Shown here: piece after piece, positions 1 to 8,314 of the stretch
Position numbering within the stretch: the stretch's first letter is position 1
How the letters are laid out: each line of letters opens with the position of its first letter
NCBI GenBank assembly: GCA_038227745.1
Contig: JBBRPS010000167.1
Span: forward strand, 1-14,895
From: DASPXY01 sp038227745
GTDB taxonomy: Bacteria > Planctomycetota > Planctomycetia > Gemmatales > Gemmataceae
DNA length: 14,895 bases
Reading direction: 5' to 3'
The notes under the pieces: generated by a model
What the model saw: only the letters and a program-made list of their open reading frames with translations
Databases searched by the model: none
Told to the model about the DNA's origin: nothing
Program-made: the position numbers and the translations under genes

Positions 1-111
1 ACGAGCGCGCTGGACGGTAGCGAAGGCAAGAGTGCGGCTGTGGGCGAACTGGCGTAAGGCAGGGAGATCGGCACACAGCACCGAGAAGGGACGAGGTTTG
101 CGGCCGCGCAT
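1..111 (-). CDS. IS630-type transposase, N-terminal part only (cut by window edge)
   Basis: The frame runs from ATG at 109-111 off the left edge, giving 37 residues that begin MRGRKPRPFSVLCADLPALR and continue through QFAHSRTLAFATVQRAR. This resembles the start of IS630-family transposases, which open with a helix-turn-helix DNA-binding region before a DDE catalytic core; the core would lie outside the window. A strong Shine-Dalgarno GGAGGTT (118-124 on the plus strand) lies 6 bases before the ATG and supports this start. The right end of the insertion sequence must lie between 112 and about 195. Small TA-flanked inverted-repeat elements nearby suit the TA target preference of the IS630/Tc1-mariner group. 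Family assignment is from a short N-terminus by memory, so it is likely but not certain. Confidence 0.6.
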   Translation of the reverse strand, partial: MRGRKPRPFSVLCADLPALRQFAHSRTLAFATVQRAR

Positions 112-194
112 GAGATAACCTCCGTTGTTCGGCGAGGATTCCTACCATGATATCGCCTTCCCTAATTCCTTGCAGAACTTCCGCAGCGGGACAC

Positions 195-414
195 TAGCAG
201 TACAGCGCTACGGATTCGTGGAGCTATGAGGGTGATAAAGCGTTCACCCAGGAAATCCCGGGGGTTCAGAAGGCCGCCGGTCCGCTCGCGAGCGTTTGTT
301 CACAATGAACATCCGTTTAAACATCAAAGCTCGGTCGGTCGTCGCCCCAGGAAAACATGGGGAAAACCCATCATCTCCTCATCGCCTCCGTAATTCCGTA
401 GCGCTGTACTGCTA
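195..414. mobile_element. MITE-like element with TA-flanked terminal inverted repeats
   Basis: The sequence at 194-214 is the exact reverse complement of 395-415 (21 of 21 bases), and weaker similarity continues inward to about 232 and 374. Each repeat starts TA-GCAGTACAGCGC, so a 216-base element (197-412) is bracketed by TA at 195-196 and 413-414. TA duplication is the hallmark of IS630/Tc1-mariner transposition. The interior has no coding frame of note. It is best read as a non-autonomous miniature element, plausibly moved by an IS630-type transposase such as the one that starts at 111, although its internal sequence does not prove that parentage. A perfect hairpin, GGGCGGG-CAC-CCCGCCC (415-431), abuts the right repeat. 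Confidence 0.65.
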
Positions 415-431
415 GGGCGGGCACCCCGCCC

Positions 432-666
432 GGCCTAAAGTGGGAAGTGGTTAGAGTACCGCTTCTCGGCTGGAAGAACGAGATCAGCAGGACGAACTCG
501 CCGGGACGCTCCGGACACCGTTCGCCGTTCCTCCGCTGGTCGTCCTGGGAGACCTCGACGATGGCGTCTAACGTCTTGTGCCCGCGTGTTGGGGCTGCAT
601 CGCCCAGAAGTCCAGCGAGTGAAACTCGAGCACCCAGGTCACCTCGGCCAGGCACGAACTCTTGTT
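432..666. other. No intact gene; degraded coding-like stretch
   Basis: Between the two inverted-repeat elements I find no gene I would call. The minus strand is open across 371-655 and contains a protein-like passage (DAIVEVSQDD, then EFVLLISFFQP), but the frame ends inside the terminal repeat of the neighbouring element and matches no family I recognise. It may be the remnant of a gene broken by the insertion, or chance openness in GC-rich DNA. Confidence 0.3.
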
Positions 667-668
667 GC

Positions 669-787
669 TACTTCTACTGCGCGAGATCCGCCCGGAGATG
701 CTGAAATCCCCAGTGTTTTTCACGCCTCACGCGGGCGGTCGCCCCCCTGAATCCCTGGAAAAACGAACATCCCGCGCAGTAGAAGTA
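669..787. mobile_element. Second short TA-flanked inverted-repeat element
   Basis: Bases 667-687 and 769-789 are inverted repeats matching at 20 of 21 positions (core GCTACTTCTACTGCGCG and its complement). As in the element at 195-414, a TA sits near each outer end (669-670 and 786-787), leaving a 115-base interior element at 671-785. The repeat sequence itself differs from that of the first element. The element has no coding capacity. A non-autonomous IS630/Tc1-type miniature element is the simplest reading; a simple long hairpin left by another process is the alternative. Confidence 0.5.
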
Positions 788-871
788 GCGAGGCCGGTAG
801 AGTTGCACCTCGAATCCGCCAGGCGACCTCCACCACCTCCCTTCCCCACTGACCTTCACCCCGATCACTCA

Positions 872-889
872 CCGCTCGTCGGCGAGCGG
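872..889 (-). terminator. Hairpin downstream of the M50 protease gene
   Basis: CCGCTCG (872-878) pairs perfectly with CGAGCGG (883-889) around a four-base loop. It lies 18 bases beyond the stop codon of the minus-strand gene ending at 908. There is no following T-run, so if it ends transcription it is not a classic intrinsic terminator; it may instead protect the 3' end of the mRNA. Confidence 0.35.
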
Positions 890-907
890 GGGACGATGCA
901 CCGGCGC

Positions 908-2011
908 TCATCGTCCCTGGACTGCCGGCCCCTGTCCTGCGGCACCGGTCCCACCGCCAACCGCAGACGGGTGCGGCAGCACCACCTGGGGCAGCGCATC
1001 GACCGACCCCGAGACGAAGGTCAGTCCGATCAACCCCGCGTAGACCGCCAGGAACAGGGCCTTGAGCGGGATCCCAAGCGGCTGGACGGCTGCGCGCTCG
1101 TGGACGTCCCTCATGGCCCGCACCACCTCGGGCAGCTCGGTGTCCGGCAAGGCTCGCAGGACCTGCCGGAAGGTGTCGCGCAGCTGGGTCTGGCTCAGCT
1201 TCCCCAAGTCCAGAGGCAGGTCCGGCCACTGAGCCGCCAGGCGCCGGGCCGCCTTGGCGACCGCGTAGCGCCGGGACACCTGGAAGAGGACCAGTACGCC
1301 GAAGCCGATGAGAATCCAGGACATGAACAGGAAGGCCCCGAGGAGCAGCAGCCCCACCGCCGAGCCGAGCAGGACTGCTACCTCTGCCCGTGGGTGCCGG
1401 TAGAACAGCAGCAGGTTGACCAGCCTCCCGCCGTCCAGAGGATCGAGCGGGGCCAGGTTGGCGAGGTTGATCGCTACCAGGAAGGCAACAAGTTGACACA
1501 GGGCCGGATGCTCGACCTTCACCAGCCCCATCCACAGGAGAGAGCCGACTACAATGCCGGGGGCTGGCCCCAACAGCAACACGATTACCTGCTGCCAGAC
1601 GGGTGCTCTTTCCTTGACCCCTACCGCAGCGCCCCCTAAGAAGGGGATGAAGAAGATGCTGAGGTCGCGGTATCCGCAGAGCCACATCCCCGCGTAGTGG
1701 CCCAGCTCATGGAACAGCACGACCGCGACCAGGATCCCCATGATAGCCGCGCTGCTCGAGACCAGCACGGCCAGGGCGAACAGGCCCAGGCTGACCAGGA
1801 ACCATCCCCACCGCGGCCTCCGGGGGGTGACCGCCAGCTGTAGCGGCGCCAGCAGGACGGCGCTGGCATGCTGGAAGAGCTGCTCTGTCGGGTGGTACGG
1901 GAACCAGAGGTTCTTCTCGGAGGCCGGCACGGCCAACGCCTGGCCGCACTGAGGGCAGCAACCCTCCGCGGGCTGCTCGAACTCGGATCCGCAATGAGCG
2001 CAGTGCTGCAT
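908..2011 (-). CDS. Zinc-ribbon M50 family metallopeptidase (site-2-protease-like), membrane protein
   Basis: A 367-residue protein. Residues 4-22 form a small zinc ribbon (C4, C7, C19, C22). After a linker come hydrophobic segments at about 71-100, 140-163, 170-188, 208-243 and 313-335. The zinc protease motif HELGH is at 101-105, inside a membrane segment, and the second motif, LDPLDGG, is at 189-195; both are hallmarks of M50 proteases, which cut substrates within the membrane. In other bacteria such proteases release anti-sigma factors or clear signal-peptide remnants; the substrate here is unknown. Residues 244-310 are a soluble, mainly helical insert, and the tail is Gly/Ala-rich. The start is the only ATG before the zinc ribbon; its Shine-Dalgarno (GGGGG) is weak. 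The gene lies on the same strand as the upstream kinase, 445 bases away, so it is probably transcribed separately. Confidence 0.88.
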   Translation of the reverse strand: MQHCAHCGSEFEQPAEGCCPQCGQALAVPASEKNLWFPYHPTEQLFQHASAVLLAPLQLAVTPRRPRWGWFLVSLGLFALAVLVSSSAAIMGILVAVVLFHELGHYAGMWLCGYRDLSIFFIPFLGGAAVGVKERAPVWQQVIVLLLGPAPGIVVGSLLWMGLVKVEHPALCQLVAFLVAINLANLAPLDPLDGGRLVNLLLFYRHPRAEVAVLLGSAVGLLLLGAFLFMSWILIGFGVLVLFQVSRRYAVAKAARRLAAQWPDLPLDLGKLSQTQLRDTFRQVLRALPDTELPEVVRAMRDVHERAAVQPLGIPLKALFLAVYAGLIGLTFVSGSVDALPQVVLPHPSAVGGGTGAAGQGPAVQGR

Positions 2012-2456
2012 ACGACGCCCCCAGCAGATGAATCGGTTGGTGCCCCTACGCGTCTCGGGGCGGGGAGAGTTACGCCGGCCCGTGGACGTCTGGGAGCGTA
2101 GCAGGTGGCGGACGCCGCGCCAAAGGAAAAACCAGCCGTGATGCAGATTCTGCTACGGTGCAGGCCACATTCCCAGCCCCGCAGCTCCCACACCCAAGCA
2201 CCCCCTCCTGGCAGCACACGGGACACCACACGTCAAAAGACTGACGACTAGCTGTGAAGCGAGACCAGCCGAGAGAGACCATCGACGCGAGGAGGCGGCG
2301 GGCGCTGGTGTTCCTGCAGGCCGTTGGATGCATCGGTCGATGTGACCGACGCGCGCTGGGATGATCCGGCCGGCGCGGTACTCCGCCATCCCTTTCGCAG
2401 GGTCCAGCCATCTGTACTCCACGTACTTTGCAATGCCGGCGAGGCAGCGGCCGTGA
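2012..2456. other. 445-base gap without a gene between kinase and protease genes
   Basis: I see no convincing gene here. Visible structures are an inverted pair CGTAGCAG (2097-2104) and CTGCTACG (2150-2157) separated by 45 bases, and a short hairpin TCGGTC-GATGT-GACCGA (2333-2349). Neither is followed by a T-run in the direction of the kinase gene. The minus strand stays open after the kinase stop but encodes nothing recognisable. The gap presumably holds the 3' end of the kinase mRNA and the promoter of the protease gene; I cannot place a convincing -35/-10 pair. Confidence 0.4.
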
Positions 2457-5400
2457 TCACTTGCCCCCCGGCGGCAGGGCGGCGTCCAGCTCCGCGGCCA
2501 GCAACTCGCCCTCGGCCCCGGCCCAGACCGTGTCGGGCCTGTCCCCCGCCTTCGCCGCCCGCGCCTTGACTGCGGCCGCCTTCGCCGCGTCCGCATGGCC
2601 GAGCCTGTGTTCGGCCAGGGTGAGGAACACCCAGTCGTGGAACTCCCCACCTTGCGGGTGGCAACTCATCCCTTCCCGGAGTACCTTCGCCGACTCTTCG
2701 AATCGCCCGGCCCGGTAGAGCACGGCCCCGCGGGTGTTCAGGAACACGTGCCGCACCTGGCAGAGTTCCTCCTTCCTGGCGGGGTTCGCCTTCTCCGCCG
2801 CGTCCAGTCGGGCCAGGGCGTGGTCGATCCAGGCCAGCGGTTTGGTCCAGTCGTCGGCGGCCTTCGGGCCGAGGGCGAACGCCATCGCCGCACTGTTCGC
2901 CTCACCCGGCGACAGTTTCGGGCCGACCGGCGGGAGCCGCTTGGCGATCCCGGCGCAGGCCGCTCGGTAGCCGGCGGAGTCGCCGGCCTTCAGACACGCC
3001 ACGGCCTGGAGGTAGCGGAGTGGCGTCGGGACGTCCGGGTTGCGGGCCAGGCTGGTGAACAGGGCCGCAGCCCGCTTCCAGTCGCTGGAACGAGCTGCCT
3101 GATCGGCTGCCCGCGCGATGAGGTTCGGCTCGGCTCCGCGGCGGATCGCCTCGTCCAGGTCGGCGATCGCCCGGGCCAGGTCGCCGAGGTTGGCTCGCAA
3201 CGCGTACAGGGTCCAGTCGTCCGGTGTCAACGTGACGGCTCGGTCCAGGTTCCACAGCCCCGCCACCTTCTGGCCGGTCGCCTCGTCCTCTGCGGCGGCG
3301 GCCCGCAGCCAGTCGGACAGCACCTGAGCGGACGGGGCCAGGCGGGTAGCTATGGCGTAGGCCGTCGCGGCCTCGTCGCGCCGGGCGGCTCGCGCCAGGA
3401 CGCGGCCCCGGCGGGCGGGGATGGTCCAGTCCTTCGGCCGCTGGGTGGCCAGCCGGTCGAGGTGCCACTCCGCCCCGAAGGCGTCACTGTCCTGCTCGGC
3501 GTCGGCGACAACCGCGTCGTGCCAGTCAGCGGCGGGCTGCGGCGAAACCAGGGCCGTGCTGCCGTCGTCCACCAGCTTCGCCCGCAGGGTCCGCCACTCG
3601 CCGGCCGGAACGGAGTCCAGCCCCTGGTTGTCGTCCATCCGCTGGCCGGTCATCAGGGCGACGCGGTCGGTCAGGCGAGCGAGGTCCGGCTCGGCGAACG
3701 GGGCGGGCACCGGCCAGCGGCGGACGGTCCCGTCGGCAGCCACGCACAGGCACGCCTTGCCGTCGGGGGTGAAGGTGACCGCGCGGATGGGGCCGAGCAG
3801 CACGACCGGGGGGCCAACCGGTTTGCGAGTCGTCACGTCCCAGAGCTGGGCGGCCCCGCTCTCGTGAGCGGTCAGCAGGAACGCCCCGTCCGGGCTGAAG
3901 GCCAGATCCCGGATCAACTCCGGATGCGGAAGGTAGCCGGCGGGAAGCGGGGCGAGGGTGTTGCCGTCGAGCAGGCGGACGCCGAGGTTCGCCGAGGCCG
4001 CGACCACCCGGCCGTCCGGCGAGAACCGCGTTATCCCGTCCCCGTCCAGCGGCCGCCCTCCGAGAACCTTGCCGGAGGGAACCTCCCAGAGGCGCAGGAC
4101 GCCGTTCACGTCGCGGGTCGTGACGGCCCGATTGTCCGGCCGGAATCGGGGTGTTTCTCGGAGCATGTAACTCGGGCCGGTATGGGGCACCCTGAAGACC
4201 GCCCTTCCTGACGCGACCTCCCAGACCAGGAACTCGGGCTTCCTGGACCAGTCATTCGACTTGAGGGCGGCGAGATACTTGCCGTCCGGGCTGAAGGAGA
4301 TGTTCAGGACGATGTCGTCATGCTGGAGCGGCGCGCGGGCCTCTTTCCCGGTCCGCCAGTCCCAGAGTTTGATGAGTCCGGCCGGCCCGTAGTCGCCGGC
4401 GGCGAGGGTCTTCCCGTCGGGACGGAACGCGACGGTCGCGACGTAGTTCTGGTGCCGTAACGGGGGGCTGGCCGGCCGGCCGGTGGCCGTCTCCCAGACC
4501 CGGGCGGTGCCATCGAAGCTGGCCGTGGCGAAGTGGCGACCGTCGGGAGTGAACACGACCTCCCGGACCTGTGCGGAATGGCGAATGGTCGTCCCCCGAA
4601 CCGCCCCGGTCGCCGTATCCACAATCCGCGTGTCATGGGGGGAATGGGTTTTATCGATCCAGAGAGGCGACCAGAGGACCGCACCCGTCCCGCGCAGGTC
4701 GAATTGAGCACATTGAAAATAGTCCTTGCGTTCCGGTTGCCGCGCCAGTTCGGCGGAGGGGAGCGGGGGTCGGCTGTGAGGACGCGGGAACCGCCAGAGT
4801 CGGCCATCGCCCCCCTCTTGCCAGACCCAGGTCACCGCGAACCGTCCGTCTGGACTCTGTTCCATGCAGGCATCCACGGACCGCTGCCATCCCGGGTGGG
4901 CGAAGCGCACGCCGGACGGCCGGGGCGGCCAGGCTCCGGTGTCGAAGACCCGGCCCTCGTTGGGGGAGAGCACGGATCGGCCGTCCGCCGACGGCCCATC
5001 GTGCATGGCGCGGAAGGGGGTCGGGATACCGGGACCGAGCACACCGGGTTTGCTGGCGACCCAGCGGTGAAGCTGGCCGTCCTTGATCGCCAGCGCGCTT
5101 TGCATGCTGTACTGGAAGTGGAGCATCCAGGGAGCCTTGGACCCCAACTCGGGCAGGTTCTGACGGATCGGAGGCTCGTTGCCGTCCAGGGTGAAGCTCA
5201 TCCCTTCGTACCGGTTCAAACCGCGTTGAACCCAGGCGGTCACCGCTTTCCCGTCGGGCGTCAGGCTCAGGTACGTATCGGGCGAGTGCTGGGCGGTCAG
5301 GTACTGGGAGTCGGCGTTCACCTCCACCTTCCGGAGTGCCCGGCCACTGGCCGTCTCCCACACCACGATCGCCGCCGTTCGCCACTTGCGGGTCCGGTCC

Positions 5401-7613
5401 GCGTCCGCCTCGCCACCCCGGTCCTCCGGGTGCAACCCCCAGACCGCCCCGACGAGGTAGCGCCCATCCGGGGTGACGGTGAGGCGGTCCACCGGTCCGG
5501 CAGTGGAGATCGGCGCCTGGATCGGGCGACCCGTCGCAATGTCCAGCCGGTGCAAGGCATATTGCTCGTCAGCCTTCGCTCTCCCGGGCGACGCGACCCA
5601 GAGGCTCCGGGCGTCGGGCGCGAATTCCATCGCTCCACCGAGTCCAAAGGGTATCTTGACGGGGGGCCCGACCGGTTGGCCGGTGTCGGTCCGGAAGCAC
5701 TGGATCTCGTCCTTCCCGACGGCCATGGCGAGCCGTTCCCCATCGGGAGTAAAGGCGACGTCCTGGAAGCGGGGCACGCCTGGCCAGATGCGCTCCAGGG
5801 CCGGCACAGTCTCGGCCCAGGCGGTCAGGTTCGCGCGAATCACCCGTTCGAGCGGTGCCGACTGCGGGTCGTCGGCCGGGAGTGTCTGAAGCGCCCGGAC
5901 GAACAGGTGCAGCGCCCGGGCCGGCTCCCCGCTGCGCGCGTCCTCGACGCCCCGGTCGAGCAGCAGCCCGGCGGCCTGGCGGGCGGCGGCGTTGCGAGTT
6001 TTCTTCGCCTCGTCGTGCGCCTCGACCGCCTCGCCTTCTCGCTTCTTCGCCTCGTCGCGGGCCGTTTCCGCGCCTTGCCGCAGCTCGTCCGCGCGGCCGC
6101 GCTGGTTCTTCTCCTCCGCGCGCGCCGTCTCGGCCTCGCGCCACTGCCAGAGTACCCCGACGAAGCCCGCCAGGAACACCAGCACGATCCCCGCCAGCAG
6201 ACTCGCCGGCAGCGGGTTGCGGCGGCACCAGCGCCACAGCTTCTCCATCTCGCTGGCCCGCCGCGCGCGAACGGGCCGATCCTCCACAAAGCGCTTGAGA
6301 TCCTCAGCCATCTCGGCGGGCGTCTGGTAGCGATGGGCCGGGTCGCGCGCGATCGCCTTGAGCACCACCGTCTCCAGGTCGCGCGGCACGCCCCGGTTGA
6401 GCTTGCGCGGCCGCACCGGCTCGTCGTGCATCACCTGCTTGACCAGCTTGTTCCGGTCGGATTCGTCGAACGCCGGTCGCAGCGCCAGCAGTTCATACAG
6501 CGTCAGGCCCAGGCTGTACACATCGCTGCGGAGGTCGCCCTGGCCGTTGAAACGCTCGGGGGCCATGTAGCGCAGCGTGCCAACGATGTCGCCGGTGTGC
6601 GTCAGGTCGTCGCCGTCGCTGGCTGCCTTGGCCAGGCCGAAGTCGGTCACCCAGACGTTGCCCGTGTCATCCAGCAACAGGTTCGACGGCTTGATGTCGC
6701 GGTGCAGGATGCCCTGGCTGGCGGCATGAGCGAGGGCGTCGGCCACCTGCATCCCGACACGGGCCACGCTCTGCCAGTATTGCCGGCCCGATTCGCTCAG
6801 CGTGGACCCCTCGCTCTGGCCGGGCAAGTGGATGGTCGCCGACGTGTCTGCCGCGCGGGCCGATGAGGACGCGCCGGGGTCTCCCGGCGCTGACGCGACC
6901 GGGCTCGCCTCTCCGGGCGCGGTCGTGCGCGCGCTGCCCGGATCGGACTGGCGGTATTCCCCCGTGAGCAGACCGCGGGCCACGTCAACCGCGGAGACGT
7001 CCGCGGTGCCGTTGGTCGGGCGTCCCGGCGCCTCGTCCCGGGTCGGCGCCTGTTTGCCGCGCGGCTGCCGCAGGCGCCGCAGCTCGTCCAGGACCACGTC
7101 CAGCCCCAGACCCTGGATGAACTGCATGACGTAGTAGTGCAGGCCGTCCTGCTCGCCGACGCCGAACACCGGCACGATGTTGGTGTGGTGCAGCTTCGCC
7201 GCCGACCGCGCCTCACGCTGGAAGCGGCCCAGTTGCCGCGGGTCGAGCAGGGCGTGGGTGGGCAGCACCTTGATGGCCACGTGCCGGCCGAGGGAGAGCT
7301 GCTGCGCCTCGTAGACGACGCCCATGCCGCCACGGCCGATCTCGCGCAGGATCTGGTAATCCCCCAGTTGCTGCAAGGGCGGCGCGGCGGCGGCGGCTTT
7401 GACCTGGCGCCGTTGCTCGGGAGCGTCGTCCGCGGACTTGGCTTTTTCCATCAGCACCAGGGCGGGCAGTATCTCGCGGATTTCGTCGGCGTGCTCGGGG
7501 TAACGCCGGGCGAACTCCTCGACCGAGGGGTTGTGCCCTTGCCGGAACGCTTCCACGAACTCGTCGGCAATCTGTCCGAACGGGTCCGCCGCGGAAAGGT
7601 TATCGTCGCTCAT
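2457..7613 (-). CDS. Giant membrane-anchored Ser/Thr protein kinase with WD40 and TPR regions
   Basis: A 1718-residue protein. Residues 1-75 form an acidic helical leader typical of planctomycete kinases. The Hanks-type kinase domain spans about 86-445: glycine loop GRGGMG 93-98, ATP lysine K115 in VAIK, helix-C E134, HRDIKPSN 304-311 with catalytic D306, DFG 324-326 and APE 351-353. All key residues are present, so it should be active. A low-complexity insert of about 100 residues (176-275, rich in Ala, Pro, Ser and Thr) sits between the hinge and the catalytic loop. One membrane helix (about 468-490) is followed by a charged coiled coil (491-545). Residues 605-1305 carry repeated SPDG/TPDG...VWE WD40 blades, enough for about two propellers; 1370-1700 are helical TPR-like repeats. 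The WD40/TPR part should lie outside the cytoplasm if the kinase is inside. The open frame extends upstream to 8195, but the start at 7613 is chosen because it overlaps the sigma gene stop as ATGA and has a GAGGGG Shine-Dalgarno. The substrate is unknown. Confidence 0.93.
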   Translation of the reverse strand: MSDDNLSAADPFGQIADEFVEAFRQGHNPSVEEFARRYPEHADEIREILPALVLMEKAKSADDAPEQRRQVKAAAAAPPLQQLGDYQILREIGRGGMGVVYEAQQLSLGRHVAIKVLPTHALLDPRQLGRFQREARSAAKLHHTNIVPVFGVGEQDGLHYYVMQFIQGLGLDVVLDELRRLRQPRGKQAPTRDEAPGRPTNGTADVSAVDVARGLLTGEYRQSDPGSARTTAPGEASPVASAPGDPGASSSARAADTSATIHLPGQSEGSTLSESGRQYWQSVARVGMQVADALAHAASQGILHRDIKPSNLLLDDTGNVWVTDFGLAKAASDGDDLTHTGDIVGTLRYMAPERFNGQGDLRSDVYSLGLTLYELLALRPAFDESDRNKLVKQVMHDEPVRPRKLNRGVPRDLETVVLKAIARDPAHRYQTPAEMAEDLKRFVEDRPVRARRASEMEKLWRWCRRNPLPASLLAGIVLVFLAGFVGVLWQWREAETARAEEKNQRGRADELRQGAETARDEAKKREGEAVEAHDEAKKTRNAAARQAAGLLLDRGVEDARSGEPARALHLFVRALQTLPADDPQSAPLERVIRANLTAWAETVPALERIWPGVPRFQDVAFTPDGERLAMAVGKDEIQCFRTDTGQPVGPPVKIPFGLGGAMEFAPDARSLWVASPGRAKADEQYALHRLDIATGRPIQAPISTAGPVDRLTVTPDGRYLVGAVWGLHPEDRGGEADADRTRKWRTAAIVVWETASGRALRKVEVNADSQYLTAQHSPDTYLSLTPDGKAVTAWVQRGLNRYEGMSFTLDGNEPPIRQNLPELGSKAPWMLHFQYSMQSALAIKDGQLHRWVASKPGVLGPGIPTPFRAMHDGPSADGRSVLSPNEGRVFDTGAWPPRPSGVRFAHPGWQRSVDACMEQSPDGRFAVTWVWQEGGDGRLWRFPRPHSRPPLPSAELARQPERKDYFQCAQFDLRGTGAVLWSPLWIDKTHSPHDTRIVDTATGAVRGTTIRHSAQVREVVFTPDGRHFATASFDGTARVWETATGRPASPPLRHQNYVATVAFRPDGKTLAAGDYGPAGLIKLWDWRTGKEARAPLQHDDIVLNISFSPDGKYLAALKSNDWSRKPEFLVWEVASGRAVFRVPHTGPSYMLRETPRFRPDNRAVTTRDVNGVLRLWEVPSGKVLGGRPLDGDGITRFSPDGRVVAASANLGVRLLDGNTLAPLPAGYLPHPELIRDLAFSPDGAFLLTAHESGAAQLWDVTTRKPVGPPVVLLGPIRAVTFTPDGKACLCVAADGTVRRWPVPAPFAEPDLARLTDRVALMTGQRMDDNQGLDSVPAGEWRTLRAKLVDDGSTALVSPQPAADWHDAVVADAEQDSDAFGAEWHLDRLATQRPKDWTIPARRGRVLARAARRDEAATAYAIATRLAPSAQVLSDWLRAAAAEDEATGQKVAGLWNLDRAVTLTPDDWTLYALRANLGDLARAIADLDEAIRRGAEPNLIARAADQAARSSDWKRAAALFTSLARNPDVPTPLRYLQAVACLKAGDSAGYRAACAGIAKRLPPVGPKLSPGEANSAAMAFALGPKAADDWTKPLAWIDHALARLDAAEKANPARKEELCQVRHVFLNTRGAVLYRAGRFEESAKVLREGMSCHPQGGEFHDWVFLTLAEHRLGHADAAKAAAVKARAAKAGDRPDTVWAGAEGELLAAELDAALPPGGK

Positions 7614-8266
7614 CCCAAGATCCCCTCGATGCCGCCCGGCATTCCCTGGAACACGTTTTTGAGCCGCCTGAGAGCCCGCACATAGCGGTTGATCGCTGCC
7701 GACGGTTTGATCCCCAGGACCTGAGCCGCCTCGGCGTTGCTCAGTTCCTCGAAGTGCCTGAGAATGAGCACCTCGCGATCCTGCGCGTCCATGCTGTTGA
7801 GCGCTTCCTGAACGCGGAGCTTCAGCTCCACCCGCATCGCCGCCTGGCTGGCCGTGGTCAACTTCCCCAGCAGCTGCTCGGCCAGCAACAACGACGTCAC
7901 TGGCGGCAGCGCCCCGCGGTGCAGCGAGACTTCCTGCCCGGCGTCGCGCATCTTGGTCCCCAGGTGGAAGCGATGAACGTCCACGAGTTTCTGGCCGACT
8001 TCCAGCCGCAGCCACAGAAAGAAGGGCAACTGCGAGTCGGCGCTGTACTGGGCGAATTTGCCGCGCACCGCCAGGTAGGCATCCTGGACAACGTCGGCGG
8101 GATCGACGCGACCCTGGAGCCGTCGGTCCATGCGCAGCCGGACCATGCGCTCGAGCCGGTCGCGGTGGCGCTCGACGAGGATAGCCAGGGCGCACTCATC
8201 GCCGTTGCGGGCGGCGGCGAGCAGTTCGTTGTTGGTTCGAGTGTCGGCGCTCATGGCGGAGTCCAT
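7610..8266 (-). CDS. ECF-type RNA polymerase sigma factor, planctomycete kinase-linked kind
   Basis: A 218-residue sigma factor with only regions 2 and 4. Region 2 (about 24-95) contains the core-binding and -10 recognition segment around DPADVVQDAYLAV (55-67). Region 4 (about 150-205) contains the conserved DREVLILRHFEELS and the helix-turn-helix NAEAAQVLGIKPSAAINRYVRAL that should read the -35 element. No anti-sigma gene is adjacent. Its stop codon overlaps the kinase start as ATGA, so the two are translationally coupled, and phosphorylation by the kinase is the likely control; planctomycetes are known for such sigma-kinase pairs. Start choice is uncertain: the ATG at 8266 has AAGGGA only 2 bases upstream, while the second ATG (8254, residue 5) is 14 bases from it. 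Confidence 0.93.
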   Translation of the reverse strand: MDSAMSADTRTNNELLAAARNGDECALAILVERHRDRLERMVRLRMDRRLQGRVDPADVVQDAYLAVRGKFAQYSADSQLPFFLWLRLEVGQKLVDVHRFHLGTKMRDAGQEVSLHRGALPPVTSLLLAEQLLGKLTTASQAAMRVELKLRVQEALNSMDAQDREVLILRHFEELSNAEAAQVLGIKPSAAINRYVRALRRLKNVFQGMPGGIEGILG

Positions 8267-8314
8267 ATTCCCTTACACGGGAACGCAGGCCGAACATTCA
8301 CAGCCCTGGAAAAG

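Noticed and set aside
720..1685. Long open frames opposite to and within the M50 protease gene (also 662-1639 on the plus strand)
   Set aside because: Shadow frames of a GC-rich gene: compositionally Arg/Gly/Pro-rich, no domain pattern, and the minus-strand protease has clear motifs.
4533..6866. 777-residue plus-strand open frame antisense to the kinase
   Set aside because: It mirrors the WD40 and kinase codons; no family resemblance and no ribosome site.
7614..8195. A 194-residue N-terminal extension of the kinase frame
   Set aside because: It lies wholly inside the sigma factor gene in another frame and is low-complexity; the ATGA start with its Shine-Dalgarno explains the kinase.
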